A DNA stretch of 64,000 nt from JAVVHH01 sp964613945 (lineage in GTDB: Bacteria; Pseudomonadota; Alphaproteobacteria; Acetobacterales; Acetobacteraceae). The position numbers and the translations under genes are program-made. Positions 1 through 8,326 of this stretch are shown in pieces (position 1 is the first letter of the stretch; each line of letters opens with the position of its first letter). Under the pieces are notes generated by a model. The model worked only from the letters and a program-made list of their open reading frames with translations, searched no databases and was not told the DNA's origin. The DNA lies in contig CAZTJC010000001.1 of NCBI GenBank assembly GCA_964613945.1, forward strand, positions 1 through 64,000. Reading direction: 5' to 3'.

Positions 1-1
1 C

Positions 2-58
2 AAGCTTCGCCGCGACGCCCAACCCGTCCCGGAGAAGCTGGCCGCCAAGCGCTCGTGA
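2..58 (+). CDS. C-terminal tail of a gene entering from the left (partial)
   Basis: An open frame runs from the left edge to a TGA at 56-58 and encodes about 18 residues of a basic tail (ending K-R-S). The stop codon lies inside a perfect hairpin that also holds the stop of the convergent export lipoprotein gene, which is what makes a real gene end plausible here. The product cannot be identified from so few residues. It may belong to the polysaccharide locus, but that is only inferred from position. Confidence 0.4.
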   Translation, partial: KLRRDAQPVPEKLAAKRS

Positions 59-88
59 GGTGGGGGTTGCCCCACCTCACGAGCGCTT
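47..88. terminator. Bidirectional terminator-like hairpin spanning two stop codons
   Basis: A perfect 19-bp inverted repeat (47-65 and 70-88) with a 4-nt loop (GTTG). The left arm contains the TGA of the left-edge frame and the right arm contains two bases of the TAA of the convergent OPX gene, so both messages would end in the same hairpin. There is no clear T-tract on either side, so it may work as a mRNA 3' stabiliser rather than a classical intrinsic terminator. Confidence 0.7.
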
Positions 89-695
89 AGAAGTAGCGCT
101 CGACCACCTGCACAACATCGCCTGGCGCTAGGAACGTGTTGCTTGTGACCCGGCCATTGATCGCCGTGCCCTTGGTGGTCCGGACAACCTCGCCATAATC
201 CTGCACGGCGCGATACGTGAACCCGCCGGCGACGGCGACGGCGGTGAGGAACGTCATACCTGGCTGATACGGATACTGCCCAGGCTTGGCGACCTCGCCG
301 AGGACGAAGATTGGCCGGTAGGCGATGATCTCGACCGTGATATGCGGATTTTTGAGGAAATCGCCCTTGACCAGGGCTCGCGAGATATCGCCCTCAAGCT
401 GCTTGGCCGACCGCCCCGTGGCCGGCACGCTTCCGATCAACGGCATTGCGATCTGTCCCTGATCGTCCACGCGGAACTCGCCGGTCAGCTGCTCCTCACC
501 AAACGTTAACACCCGGAGCAAATCGCCGACGCCGAGCCGGTATGCCCCAGCCTGATAATCCGGCATCGGTGGCAGGTTATGACCCGCCGTGCAGCCGGTG
601 ATCAACAGAGCGACGCTTCCGAGCAGCGCACCCCGGCGCCGCACGCCCGTCAACCGGGAGCCCGGCGATCCGAACTCGTTAGCGTTCAAAAGCAT
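87..695 (-). CDS. Outer-membrane polysaccharide export lipoprotein (Wza/GumB-like OPX)
   Basis: The 202-aa protein has a basic N-terminus, a hydrophobic stretch and a lipobox LITGC with the acylated Cys at residue 35, so it should be an outer-membrane-directed lipoprotein. Residues about 50-125 match the Poly_export domain (starting Y-R-L-G-V-G-D-L-L) and residues about 128-200 an SLBB domain. It is shorter than E. coli Wza (about 380 aa), having one SLBB domain and no long C-terminal barrel helix, as in GumB-type exporters. It would form the outer-membrane exit for the polysaccharide made by the neighbouring genes. A GGAGAG motif lies about six bases before the ATG and supports this start. 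It is divergent from the Cys-rich protein gene and convergent with the left-edge frame. Confidence 0.9.
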   Translation of the reverse strand: MLLNANEFGSPGSRLTGVRRRGALLGSVALLITGCTAGHNLPPMPDYQAGAYRLGVGDLLRVLTFGEEQLTGEFRVDDQGQIAMPLIGSVPATGRSAKQLEGDISRALVKGDFLKNPHITVEIIAYRPIFVLGEVAKPGQYPYQPGMTFLTAVAVAGGFTYRAVQDYGEVVRTTKGTAINGRVTSNTFLAPGDVVQVVERYF

Positions 696-855
696 CCATT
701 CTCTCCGTCGACGGCTGAGCCGAGTTGTTCACGGTATCGCGACGTAGGACGTTCCACGTCCGAACGCTAGAGCGGTTTGGCATACGACTATGCTGCACCT
801 GCGAACAGGTGTATGGTGGTGTGACACGAACGCGATCTGCGTGTTAACTATCATC
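696..855. promoter_or_regulatory. Divergent intergenic region with two small palindromes
   Basis: This gap separates the OPX gene from the Cys-rich secreted protein gene, so it should carry promoters for both. Two short hairpins are visible: GGACGT-TCC-ACGTCC at 747-761 and CACCTG-CGAA-CAGGTG at 796-811. Either could be an operator or a leader hairpin. I cannot assign convincing -35/-10 boxes. Confidence 0.3.
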
Positions 856-1143
856 ATGGCAGTTCTCTCGATGCATCATCGGCTCGGCCTTTTCCTCTCG
901 ATCGGCCTAGTGATGGTCCAAGTCGCCGCGGCGTCGGCTCAGACCGTTGCCGTGCCGCCTCCAACGACTGGGGTTGCTGGCCGGTATAAGCTCGACACCG
1001 TTTGCGCCACGTCTTTGACGCGGTTCTGTCCGGATCTGGCGAGCACCCCTGGTCAGACGCGAAATCAGGTTATCTGCCTCAAACCATACCGTACCAGCCT
1101 GCCGCTCGCCTGCCGCTCGGCGGTGACGTCGATGATGCATTGA
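856..1143 (+). CDS. Small secreted Cys-rich protein (GLG1-type repeat)
   Basis: A 95-aa product with a typical signal peptide (basic start, hydrophobic core, cleavage near A-S-A-Q). The mature part has one block with four cysteines in the order C-x7-C-x15-C-x11-C, including the segments V-C-A-T-S-L-T-R-F-C and V-I-C-L. This pattern resembles the cysteine-rich GLG1 repeat (PF00839) found in small bacterial secreted proteins. Function is unknown. The start is uncertain: ATG codons at 790, 856 and 871 are in frame, none with a strong ribosome-binding site, and the later two give a clean signal peptide. The gene is followed within 11 bases by the PAP2 phosphatase, so the two are probably cotranscribed. 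Confidence 0.65.
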   Translation: MAVLSMHHRLGLFLSIGLVMVQVAAASAQTVAVPPPTTGVAGRYKLDTVCATSLTRFCPDLASTPGQTRNQVICLKPYRTSLPLACRSAVTSMMH

Positions 1144-1153
1144 CCCGGACCGG

Positions 1154-1762
1154 TTGACGCGGGTGCCGCAGACCTTCCAGTTTTGGACTGATTTCGCCGA
1201 TGGCGCGGTCATGTTCCCCCTCGGCGTCGCCATCGCAGTGGCCTTGGTCATTCTGCGCCAGCGCCGGGCCGCTTTGGCGTGGAGCATCGCGATCGGCTGT
1301 GTGTGGGCAACCATGCTGGTCTTCAAGCTGGCCGGCTACATGATTGAAGGCCTGCTCCCGGCCTCGCCTCTCAGCATGATCGATCTCGTGACCCCCAGCG
1401 GCCACGTCGCCTCCGCGACGGTGGTCTATGGCGGCCTGATCGGGCTGCTTCTGTGGCGACCCGACACCCTGGTTGTGCGAACATTGCTCGCCACCACCGT
1501 CATCGCGGTCGGCATGGGCGTGACCCGGGTCATGATGGGGGCGCACTCCATCGCCGAGGTGCTGACCGGTGCAGCCGTTGGGATCGTCGGCGTTTATTGG
1601 ATGACGGCGGCAGGTGTGCAGGTGGAGCGTCGAGCACGGTTGCCTCTGGTCATCGTCGCGGCCTTCGTCATGATCAACCGATACGGCAACCACCTCGGAT
1701 GGGAGCAGACGATCCATCAGCTTGCCGTCGAAGCGATCGAACATTGGCGTGGCTTGGCCTAG
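1154..1762 (+). CDS. PAP2-family membrane phosphatase
   Basis: A 202-aa polytopic membrane protein. It carries the PAP2 signature PSGH at residues 81-84 and a second motif T-R-x5-H (R125, H131) with an acidic residue four positions on (E135). An upstream Lys (about 58) fits the first conserved motif loosely. The family includes lipid phosphatases and undecaprenyl-pyrophosphate phosphatases. In this locus, recycling of the lipid carrier is the most economical role, but that is inference. The proposed TTG start has a weak ribosome-binding site, and an in-frame GTG at 1163 and ATG at 1210 are alternatives. Its TAG stop shares the tetranucleotide CTAG with the stop of the convergent polymerase gene. 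Confidence 0.8.
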   Translation: MTRVPQTFQFWTDFADGAVMFPLGVAIAVALVILRQRRAALAWSIAIGCVWATMLVFKLAGYMIEGLLPASPLSMIDLVTPSGHVASATVVYGGLIGLLLWRPDTLVVRTLLATTVIAVGMGVTRVMMGAHSIAEVLTGAAVGIVGVYWMTAAGVQVERRARLPLVIVAAFVMINRYGNHLGWEQTIHQLAVEAIEHWRGLA

Positions 1763-3147
1763 ATCGTTCGGTGGGACGGCAACGAGGCGCCGATCGCGCA
1801 GAATGACCAGAACAGAAAACCGATTTCGCTCGCGGAAATAACGGCCAACGGCATCTGCACCACCATGCCGGCGACGATGCCGGCGATCGCGATACCCTCC
1901 AGCGTCCCCGATCGCCATGCCCCTCGCATCGCCAAGGCAGCCACCCAGAATAGCGATGCCACGCTGACGATGCCGACCACCAGTCCCATCGAATACCAAG
2001 ACACGACGAACTGACCGTCCTGCGCCAAGGCCCCAGCCTGCATGACGTCCGTGCTGCCGTAGCCATTGCCGATCAGCGTGCCGCCATCGGTGTTGAGCAA
2101 CTCGGCATATTCCCCAAGCCGCTCTTGTCCGCTGGCATCGTTGCTGACGGCGCCGAACGTGCCGAGCCGCTCGGACAATGCATCGCCCGCCGGGCTGAAC
2201 AGCACGACACCGACGCCCAGGATCGGAACCGTCACTAGCAGCAACGCTGCCCGCCGCATCGTCTGGCGATGGAACAGTCCAAACAGCATCCCGATCGCCA
2301 ACGCGATCCAAGCCGTGCGGTACATCGATAACATGAGCCCCAACACGGATGGCGCGGCGGCGATCAGCAAGGACAACCGAGCGCGGCCGAACCCGAACAA
2401 CAGCAGGGCCGCCGCCGTGAAGGTCGCATATCCTGCCGGTGCGTTCATGGTGCTGAACACCCGCACCATGAACGGTTCGGGCTGCCCGATAGAGGCAATG
2501 CTGGTGTACGTCATCCAGAAACGGTCCCATACCGGGGGGTCGACATATTGCAGGAAGCCATAAAGCCCCAGCGTCGGTGCCAGAACCATCGCGGTGCGGG
2601 AGGCCGCACGGATCAGGCCAGGCTCCCGTCCGGCTTCGCCATACAGCCAGGCGCCATACACGATCGGCGCAGCCCATTTCAGCGCTCCGGACGCAGCCTG
2701 CGTGATGTTTCCGCCAGCCATCGTCAGCAACGTCGCATAAAGCACGCATGACCCGGCGATGATGAACGGCCATAATGCCTGATCGAGTCGGCGCCCGTCC
2801 GAGCAGCGAGCCAGCAGCCGCGGAGCCACGACCAACAGCCCGAGCAACGGCCCGGAGATCATGATGCCGGAAGGATCGTAGCCGGCGGAGACGTCGACGA
2901 TGCGGCGCAAAAAAGGTGCCAGACAAAACAACACCAAACTGGCGGAGTAATGCGCGGACACGCCGGATTTAAGCAGGTCCCACATCACGATGATCGAACC
3001 CAGAATGAACATCGGCCGGGCAACGCTCTGACCGGCCAAGCCGAGCAACAGCGTGACAACCAAGAGCAGCCCGATCGGGCCGGCACGCCGAAGCCAGAAG
3101 CCGCTCACCAACCGCACTCGGCCGGCGACCGTCATGGATCCACTCAC
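1759..3147 (-). CDS. O-antigen ligase/Wzy-like polysaccharide polymerase
   Basis: A 462-aa hydrophobic protein with about ten to twelve predicted membrane segments and a large loop in the C-terminal half (around the stretch G-D-A-L-S-E-R-L), the layout of the Wzy/WaaL superfamily. Sequence motifs in this family are weak, so the call rests on topology and on position between a GT4 gene and an OPX/PAP2 pair. It would join lipid-linked repeat units in the periplasm. Its start overlaps the stop of the upstream glycosyltransferase by four bases (ATGA type), which shows translational coupling. Its 3' end overlaps the PAP2 gene by four bases. Confidence 0.75.
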   Translation of the reverse strand: MSGSMTVAGRVRLVSGFWLRRAGPIGLLLVVTLLLGLAGQSVARPMFILGSIIVMWDLLKSGVSAHYSASLVLFCLAPFLRRIVDVSAGYDPSGIMISGPLLGLLVVAPRLLARCSDGRRLDQALWPFIIAGSCVLYATLLTMAGGNITQAASGALKWAAPIVYGAWLYGEAGREPGLIRAASRTAMVLAPTLGLYGFLQYVDPPVWDRFWMTYTSIASIGQPEPFMVRVFSTMNAPAGYATFTAAALLLFGFGRARLSLLIAAAPSVLGLMLSMYRTAWIALAIGMLFGLFHRQTMRRAALLLVTVPILGVGVVLFSPAGDALSERLGTFGAVSNDASGQERLGEYAELLNTDGGTLIGNGYGSTDVMQAGALAQDGQFVVSWYSMGLVVGIVSVASLFWVAALAMRGAWRSGTLEGIAIAGIVAGMVVQMPLAVISASEIGFLFWSFCAIGASLPSHRTI

Positions 3148-4295
3148 CGGCGGGTCGGCAGGACCTCGGCGACCACCGCCTCGATCCCGTCGCGCATGCG
3201 TTTGGCGGAGTAGACGCTGCGGGCGCGCTCCTCGGCCGGGTCGAGCAACGCATCGGTCGCGCCACTCAGCACCCGGCGCAGACAGGTAGCCAAGGCGGCA
3301 TCGTCACCGGGTGGGAACATCAACCCGACCCGGCCATCATCGAGGATTTCCGGAACCGCACCGGCCTGGGCAGCGATCACGGGGCGGCGGGCGAGCATGG
3401 CCTCGACCAAGGTGCGCCCGAACGGCTCCGGATCGACCGACGGGTGGACCACGACATCGACCGATCGCATCAGCACCGGCACGTCGTCGCGCTGACCAAG
3501 AAAGCGGACGCGATCGGACACACCGAGGTCGGCAGCCAGCGCGACGAGCGAGCGGGCATAATCGTCCTCCCCGAACAGGGCGCCGCCGGCGATGATGCAC
3601 CCGGCTTCCGGCACCGCCTGCAACGCACGCAATGCGACGGCTTGGCCTTTCCAAGGCGCCAGACGGCTGAAAACACCGAAGATCAGCTTGGTATCGGGTA
3701 TCAGTCCGAGAGCCGCGGCGCTCATCGGCCGCGCAGCCGCGTGCGTGTCGTCGAGACCATTCGGAACAACGCGTAACAACGCCCCCTTGCCGCCCGCGGC
3801 TGTAAACGCGTCGGCACAGGCTTGCGATGGAACGATCACGCGGGTGGCGAAACGATTGGCCAGTTGAATGGTCAATTTGATCTGCCCCGCACCGAAATGT
3901 TCGGGAGAAAGAATGTCGTGCAGGTGCCAGATCAGCGGCCGGCGGGCGATCGCACAAGCCGGCCCGGCCAGGGCGAACGCCTTTTGCGAATTTGCGTAAA
4001 TCACATCAAATCGGCGGGCGGTCGCCACCAAGCGCGCCAGCGTTTTAACCAGGCCGCCCAGATGTGGCAGCGCACGCCAAAGGCTACGATCCCGCTTGAT
4101 GCTGGTGAACCCGGCCCCGGCAACCGGCACGATCGGCGTAATGCCCACCGCGGCCAGCGCCGACCGCAGCGGACCGTCTTCAAACAGAAAGGCGCTCCCG
4201 CCTCTGAAACTCTTGACCACGTCCAACAGAACGAGCTCGGCACCGGACAGGCGGCTGGCGTGGTTAACGAACAGAACTTTCGCCGTCACTCCCAC
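3144..4295 (-). CDS. GT4-family glycosyltransferase
   Basis: A 383-aa protein with the two-domain GT-B fold pattern. The N-terminal half opens with V-L-F-V-N-H and S-G-A-E, typical of GT4 acceptor domains. The C-terminal half has the S-R-L-A-P-W-K-G-Q segment and the E-x7-E motif (E-P-F-G-R-T-L-V-E) that binds the nucleotide sugar. It would add one sugar to the lipid-linked repeat unit at the cytoplasmic face. The sugar donor cannot be read from sequence. It lies two bases downstream of the co-polymerase gene and is translationally coupled to the polymerase gene after it. Confidence 0.88.
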   Translation of the reverse strand: MGVTAKVLFVNHASRLSGAELVLLDVVKSFRGGSAFLFEDGPLRSALAAVGITPIVPVAGAGFTSIKRDRSLWRALPHLGGLVKTLARLVATARRFDVIYANSQKAFALAGPACAIARRPLIWHLHDILSPEHFGAGQIKLTIQLANRFATRVIVPSQACADAFTAAGGKGALLRVVPNGLDDTHAAARPMSAAALGLIPDTKLIFGVFSRLAPWKGQAVALRALQAVPEAGCIIAGGALFGEDDYARSLVALAADLGVSDRVRFLGQRDDVPVLMRSVDVVVHPSVDPEPFGRTLVEAMLARRPVIAAQAGAVPEILDDGRVGLMFPPGDDAALATCLRRVLSGATDALLDPAEERARSVYSAKRMRDGIEAVVAEVLPTRR

Positions 4296-4297
4296 GA

Positions 4298-6457
4298 TCA
4301 GACGTGTCCGGCTTGCAGCTGACGCTGTGTAGGGATCGGGCTTGCCTGGCCGATGCTGGGCATGCTCACTCGATCGTCCGGCACGAACGTCAGTGCAAGG
4401 CCAACGACGTTGCCGTTAGCACGCTGCATTTCCGGCAGGCTATTTAGCGCGTTCGAGGCCGGCGGGCGGCCTGCCCGCAAACAGAACACCACGCCATCGA
4501 CCCGGGGAGCCAACAACGCCGCATCCATGAGCTCTGACACCGGAGCGCTGTCGATGAGCACGAGATCGTAGTTACTAGCCCAGTCCAGAAGCGAGGCGAA
4601 GCGTGGTCCCGACAGCAACTCGGTGCTGTCGGACAGCATGTCGCCCGCCAACAGAAAATCCACCCCAGGCACGGCTCCGAGTTGCACTGGTTCCGCCGGG
4701 CCACCACGGAGGTAGCCACCGAGCCCAGCACTGGGCGGACCGTGCAGCGCTTCCTCGAGCAGCGGCTGCCGCAGACAGGTTTCCACGACCAGCACCCGCC
4801 GCCCGGAAGCCCGCGCGATCCGGGCCAGGGCCAGGGTGACGAACGACTTGCCCTCGTCGGCGACTTCGGAAGCGATCAGCAGCGTCCTGAACTTGCCGCC
4901 GAAGCCCGCCAACGTCAGGCGCGCATGGAGGATGCGCATGGCTTCCAACAACGGTGGATGCGATTCCAACAAGGAGATTGCGGCGGCGAGCGGAAATCCT
5001 CGCGTACGCCGCCCGACTTCCTTTTTGCCGCCACGACGCAAGCGTAGTTCCGGAATTTGAGCGAGGATGGGAATGCGCGTGTAGGTGCGCCCGAGTGCGA
5101 TCTGCCCGGATTGCACCGGCTTGTACGTCAGCAGTCCTGCAGCGGTAGCCAGAACCGTGGCCAGCGTCAGGCCGCCGATCAGGAACGGCGTACGCTGCGG
5201 AAACGCCGGGCGGACCGGCAACTCGGCCATGTTGACGAGTTGCGTGCTGGGCTCGATGATCCGCCGTTCGGTCTCGAGCTGGCTCAAACGCTGCGATAGA
5301 TCTACGTAGGAACCGCGCTTGATCTCAAGATCGCGAACCATGCTGGCGATCTGGGTTTCCGACTCCGCTGTTTGACTCGCCGCCACCGTGCGACTGCTCA
5401 ACTCGCGTTGCGCTTCCTCGACCCGGGCCTTTGCGGCATCAAGATTGCGGCGCGCCGCCTCCCCCACTTTGCCGGTCTCCGCGGCCAGTCGTGCGGCGAT
5501 ATCGGCTTCCTGTTTGCGATACGCTTGCAGCATCGGGTTTTGCGCGCCGAAACGCTGGGCGGAACTCGACGCCAATACACTGACTTGGGCAAGTTGCTGC
5601 TTGAGGTCGGCGATCGCCCGTGACTCCAGCGCCTGACGCGACGAACCGCCGCCGCGTGATTCCTGCATCCGAAGTTCCGCCTCGGCTTGCGCGGCCTTCG
5701 CTTCGCTGAGTTGTTGCGCCGCCTGCGTCAACCGCTCGGATGTGAGCGGACCGCCAATGCCGCGAACTAGCCCGTGCAGATTGCGGAATGCCTCAATGCT
5801 TGCAGCATCTCGTTGCAACTCGGTGTCGAGTTGGGCGAGGCGCTGGCGCACCCAGTCCACCGCTTCATCCCGGGTGTGGCGCAACTTGATGTGCTCGTCG
5901 TCTAAGAAAGTCTGGAGCAAACCGTTGACCATCGCTCGCGCAACTTCTGGAACTGGCGATTTATAGCTGATGGCAATGACGCGGCTCCGACCAACGGCCC
6001 CGACGCCAAACCGATCCTGAACCCAAAGCAGTTGCGCGTCGGGATCATTCACCAAGCGAGTGCAATCAGCCGGATGAAGGCGGCTCATCACCTGATGGGT
6101 CAGTGCTGCGCATTCGGCATCGACTGCCCCGCTCAGAGCAGGCTCGGCGATAAGCATGCGTAGCAACCGCGGCGAGCGGACGAGCAGAATGGTGCTTTCA
6201 ATGTCTGCAGGATCCCCGACCTTCTGCGCCCAGGCCGGGGAAGATGAACCAGCGATTGGTTCGCGGTCGGCGACGATCATCGAACCTGTCGCGAGATAGC
6301 CGATCGGCAGAATGTACAGCAGCCCGAGCACGATGCAGAGCGTGATGCCGAAGGTCAGAGCGACCACGAGTCGCTTGTGCCATAACTGCGTCAGCAGGCC
6401 GGGCCGGACGTTTTCATCAGTTCGCGCGTCCGCATGGGTATCGCCGGTTGCATCCAT
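4298..6457 (-). CDS. Wzc/GumC-like polysaccharide co-polymerase with degenerate kinase domain
   Basis: With the start chosen here the protein is 719 aa. It has an N-terminal Wzz region with a membrane segment, a long coiled-coil periplasmic stretch (roughly residues 180-420), a second membrane segment and a C-terminal BY-kinase-like P-loop domain. The Walker A region reads D-E-G-K-S near residue 535. Walker A', normally I-D-x-D-x-R, reads V-E-T-C-L-R near residue 559, so both aspartates are lost. Walker B is L-I-D-S-A-P. The C-terminus has no tyrosine cluster. It is therefore probably a chain-length and export scaffold with weak or no kinase activity. The ATG at 6457 is preferred over a GTG at 6538 because GGAGG sits seven bases upstream of it. 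Confidence 0.87.
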   Translation of the reverse strand: MDATGDTHADARTDENVRPGLLTQLWHKRLVVALTFGITLCIVLGLLYILPIGYLATGSMIVADREPIAGSSSPAWAQKVGDPADIESTILLVRSPRLLRMLIAEPALSGAVDAECAALTHQVMSRLHPADCTRLVNDPDAQLLWVQDRFGVGAVGRSRVIAISYKSPVPEVARAMVNGLLQTFLDDEHIKLRHTRDEAVDWVRQRLAQLDTELQRDAASIEAFRNLHGLVRGIGGPLTSERLTQAAQQLSEAKAAQAEAELRMQESRGGGSSRQALESRAIADLKQQLAQVSVLASSSAQRFGAQNPMLQAYRKQEADIAARLAAETGKVGEAARRNLDAAKARVEEAQRELSSRTVAASQTAESETQIASMVRDLEIKRGSYVDLSQRLSQLETERRIIEPSTQLVNMAELPVRPAFPQRTPFLIGGLTLATVLATAAGLLTYKPVQSGQIALGRTYTRIPILAQIPELRLRRGGKKEVGRRTRGFPLAAAISLLESHPPLLEAMRILHARLTLAGFGGKFRTLLIASEVADEGKSFVTLALARIARASGRRVLVVETCLRQPLLEEALHGPPSAGLGGYLRGGPAEPVQLGAVPGVDFLLAGDMLSDSTELLSGPRFASLLDWASNYDLVLIDSAPVSELMDAALLAPRVDGVVFCLRAGRPPASNALNSLPEMQRANGNVVGLALTFVPDDRVSMPSIGQASPIPTQRQLQAGHV

Positions 6458-6811
6458 GCCAATTCCTCCACTGCCCCGCGGCAGGTCGGCTTGAAATGAC
6501 TGAGCCACGCCACTCACGCGCGTAGCGCCCAACGGCACCTGGTACGCACCAAACCACCGCGATCATACGATTGCATAGCACTCTCGTCAGACACGAGAAA
6601 TTTTACGTGTGTGCGCAGATTAAGCTCCGTCTGCCGGCTATCGCAGTTACCTGACAATGCAACACAATATTTAAGGCTTTGTTAAGCAGGCCAACATTAT
6701 GCTGTGGCAGTGGAGAGGCTGGGATAAAGACGATTATAGCCAAGTCTGTAAATCTATTTGATCGGTTTTTGTGGACTGCAACGGTGTATTGCCTGTGAGC
6801 ATTTCCGAAGC
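6458..6811. promoter_or_regulatory. 354-bp divergent intergenic region
   Basis: This gap between the co-polymerase and flippase genes is more A+T-rich than its surroundings, mainly from 6590 to 6770, and must hold promoters for the two divergent halves of the polysaccharide locus. I find no convincing consensus -35/-10 pair and no strong inverted repeat. A weak in-frame upstream start for each gene (GTG at 6538 on the minus strand; a non-ATG codon at 6758 on the plus strand) falls in the region, and both were judged non-functional. Confidence 0.45.
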
Positions 6812-8326
6812 ATGACAACAAGCATTGAGACTGCGACTCGCGCTGCTGCCCCACCACGGAGCGCCAAGCGGTTGGCCGGCTTGCTGATGGGCGGTGCTCT
6901 GCTCAGCAAAGTGCTTGGCCTTCTGCGCGAGATCTTGATCGCCCGAGCAATCGGCGCATCGCTGGTCGCCGACAGCTTCCGCGGCGGGCTAACGGCGGTG
7001 CTGCTGCCGTTAGTGATCCTGCAAGGCGAGACGGTGCCGGCAATCCTGATTCCCACCTATCGCGAGTGGGACCGCGCCGGCGACGCGGCGCGGCGTTTCG
7101 GGGCGTTGACGTTGGCGTTGACGTTGATTGCTTTTGTCTTGTTCGGTGCCGTGGAACTCACGGCGCCATTCTGGATCGACGTGTTGCTCGGCGGTTTCGG
7201 CGCCGCCGCGCACGACCTGACGTTGGCGTTCACGCGCGTCATGGCGCTCGCGATGCCGGCCTCCGTCCTTCTCTGCTGCCTGTCGGCAAGCGAGATCGCC
7301 CGAGGCCGTTCACGCATCACGTCGATCCGGGCCGCACTGGTCAATGTCGCCGTGATCGGCGGCGTTCTGTTGCTGCTCGCGACCGGCCAGCCTATCGCGC
7401 TCGCGTGGAGCTTCACCTTGGCCTTCAACACCGTGGCGGTGTGGGCCATCGGTGCCGCAATTAAAGAAGGTGCCGTCAGCTTCCGTGGGATCGGCCCTGG
7501 CGAGATCGGCGCCACGTTCATGCTCTACATGCGCCGCCTTCGCCCGCTGCTGCTGCAGCCGCTGGCAGAACAGGGTGAGATCTGGATCGAGCGCCTGCTT
7601 GCCTCTGCTCTGGCAGTCGGCACCATCGCTTCGCTCGACTACGCACGGACCCTGAGTGACAGCGCGACCTTGTTGATCGGTCAGCCCCTCGGTCTGGCCG
7701 TCCTGTCCGCCGGACCCGGCCAGGATGCGCGAACTCAGATGGAGGCGCTCGCCCGACCGGTGCTTGCGATCTCCATACCGGGCTCGATCTTTCTGGTGTG
7801 CTTCGCGCCGGAACTCGTCGAGTTGGTGTTCCACCGCGGCGCGTTCGGGCCGGAAGCCATCATCCTGACCAGCAATGCGCTGCGCGGGATTGCCGCCGGG
7901 CTGTGGGCGACAACCTTGGGCTATATTCTCCTGCGGATGCTCAACAATCTGGGCTGGAACCGCCGAGCGACGGCCATCGTGGCGGTCGGCTACATTGCAA
8001 ATGCGCTGACGGGCACCTTACTCGTTCACAAATTGGGCGGTTTCGCGCTCGGCTTTGGCGAAGCGGTGCGAGGCGTCGTCGTCTTGACCGGCGTGACGCT
8101 GGCGCTTGGATGCATTCGACCATTGCTGCGCGTGATCCGCGATGCTTTGCCGGGCGTCCTCCTGTTGATCGTGTTCTCGAGCATGATCATGACCGGTATC
8201 GAAGGTGTCGTACCGCGCCTGTTCTCAGGCGCTGCGGCGACTGGTCTTTCAACTGCACTGTCAGTGTTGATCATGGTGCCACGGGCACGGGCGCTTGTTG
8301 GCACAATAACCAGGAGGATCGTTTGA
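6812..8326 (+). CDS. MurJ/MviN-family lipid-linked oligosaccharide flippase
   Basis: A 504-aa protein with about 13-14 membrane segments. The N-terminal block matches the MurJ (MVIN) family: G-A-L-L-S-K-V-L-G-L-L-R-E followed by A-D-S-F, then a second conserved block around L-V-F-H-R-G-A-F in the middle. In peptidoglycan synthesis MurJ flips lipid II. In a polysaccharide locus without a visible Wzx, this copy is likely the flippase for the repeat unit. The start is the ATG at 6812, where the family alignment begins. The stop codon overlaps the TTG start of the deacetylase gene, so the genes are coupled. A separate cell-wall murJ is expected elsewhere in the genome. Confidence 0.85.
   Translation: MTTSIETATRAAAPPRSAKRLAGLLMGGALLSKVLGLLREILIARAIGASLVADSFRGGLTAVLLPLVILQGETVPAILIPTYREWDRAGDAARRFGALTLALTLIAFVLFGAVELTAPFWIDVLLGGFGAAAHDLTLAFTRVMALAMPASVLLCCLSASEIARGRSRITSIRAALVNVAVIGGVLLLLATGQPIALAWSFTLAFNTVAVWAIGAAIKEGAVSFRGIGPGEIGATFMLYMRRLRPLLLQPLAEQGEIWIERLLASALAVGTIASLDYARTLSDSATLLIGQPLGLAVLSAGPGQDARTQMEALARPVLAISIPGSIFLVCFAPELVELVFHRGAFGPEAIILTSNALRGIAAGLWATTLGYILLRMLNNLGWNRRATAIVAVGYIANALTGTLLVHKLGGFALGFGEAVRGVVVLTGVTLALGCIRPLLRVIRDALPGVLLLIVFSSMIMTGIEGVVPRLFSGAAATGLSTALSVLIMVPRARALVGTITRRIV

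Noticed and set aside
791..805. The 15-mer TGCTGCACCTGCGAA also found at 21448-21462, upstream of another gene
   Set aside because: A single exact 15-mer match is expected by chance in 64 kb on two strands, and the flanks differ.
1079..2926. A 615-codon open frame on the minus strand overlapping the PAP2 and polymerase genes
   Set aside because: It is Arg/His/Gly-rich with no domain, typical of shadow frames in GC-rich DNA, and conflicts with two better-supported genes.
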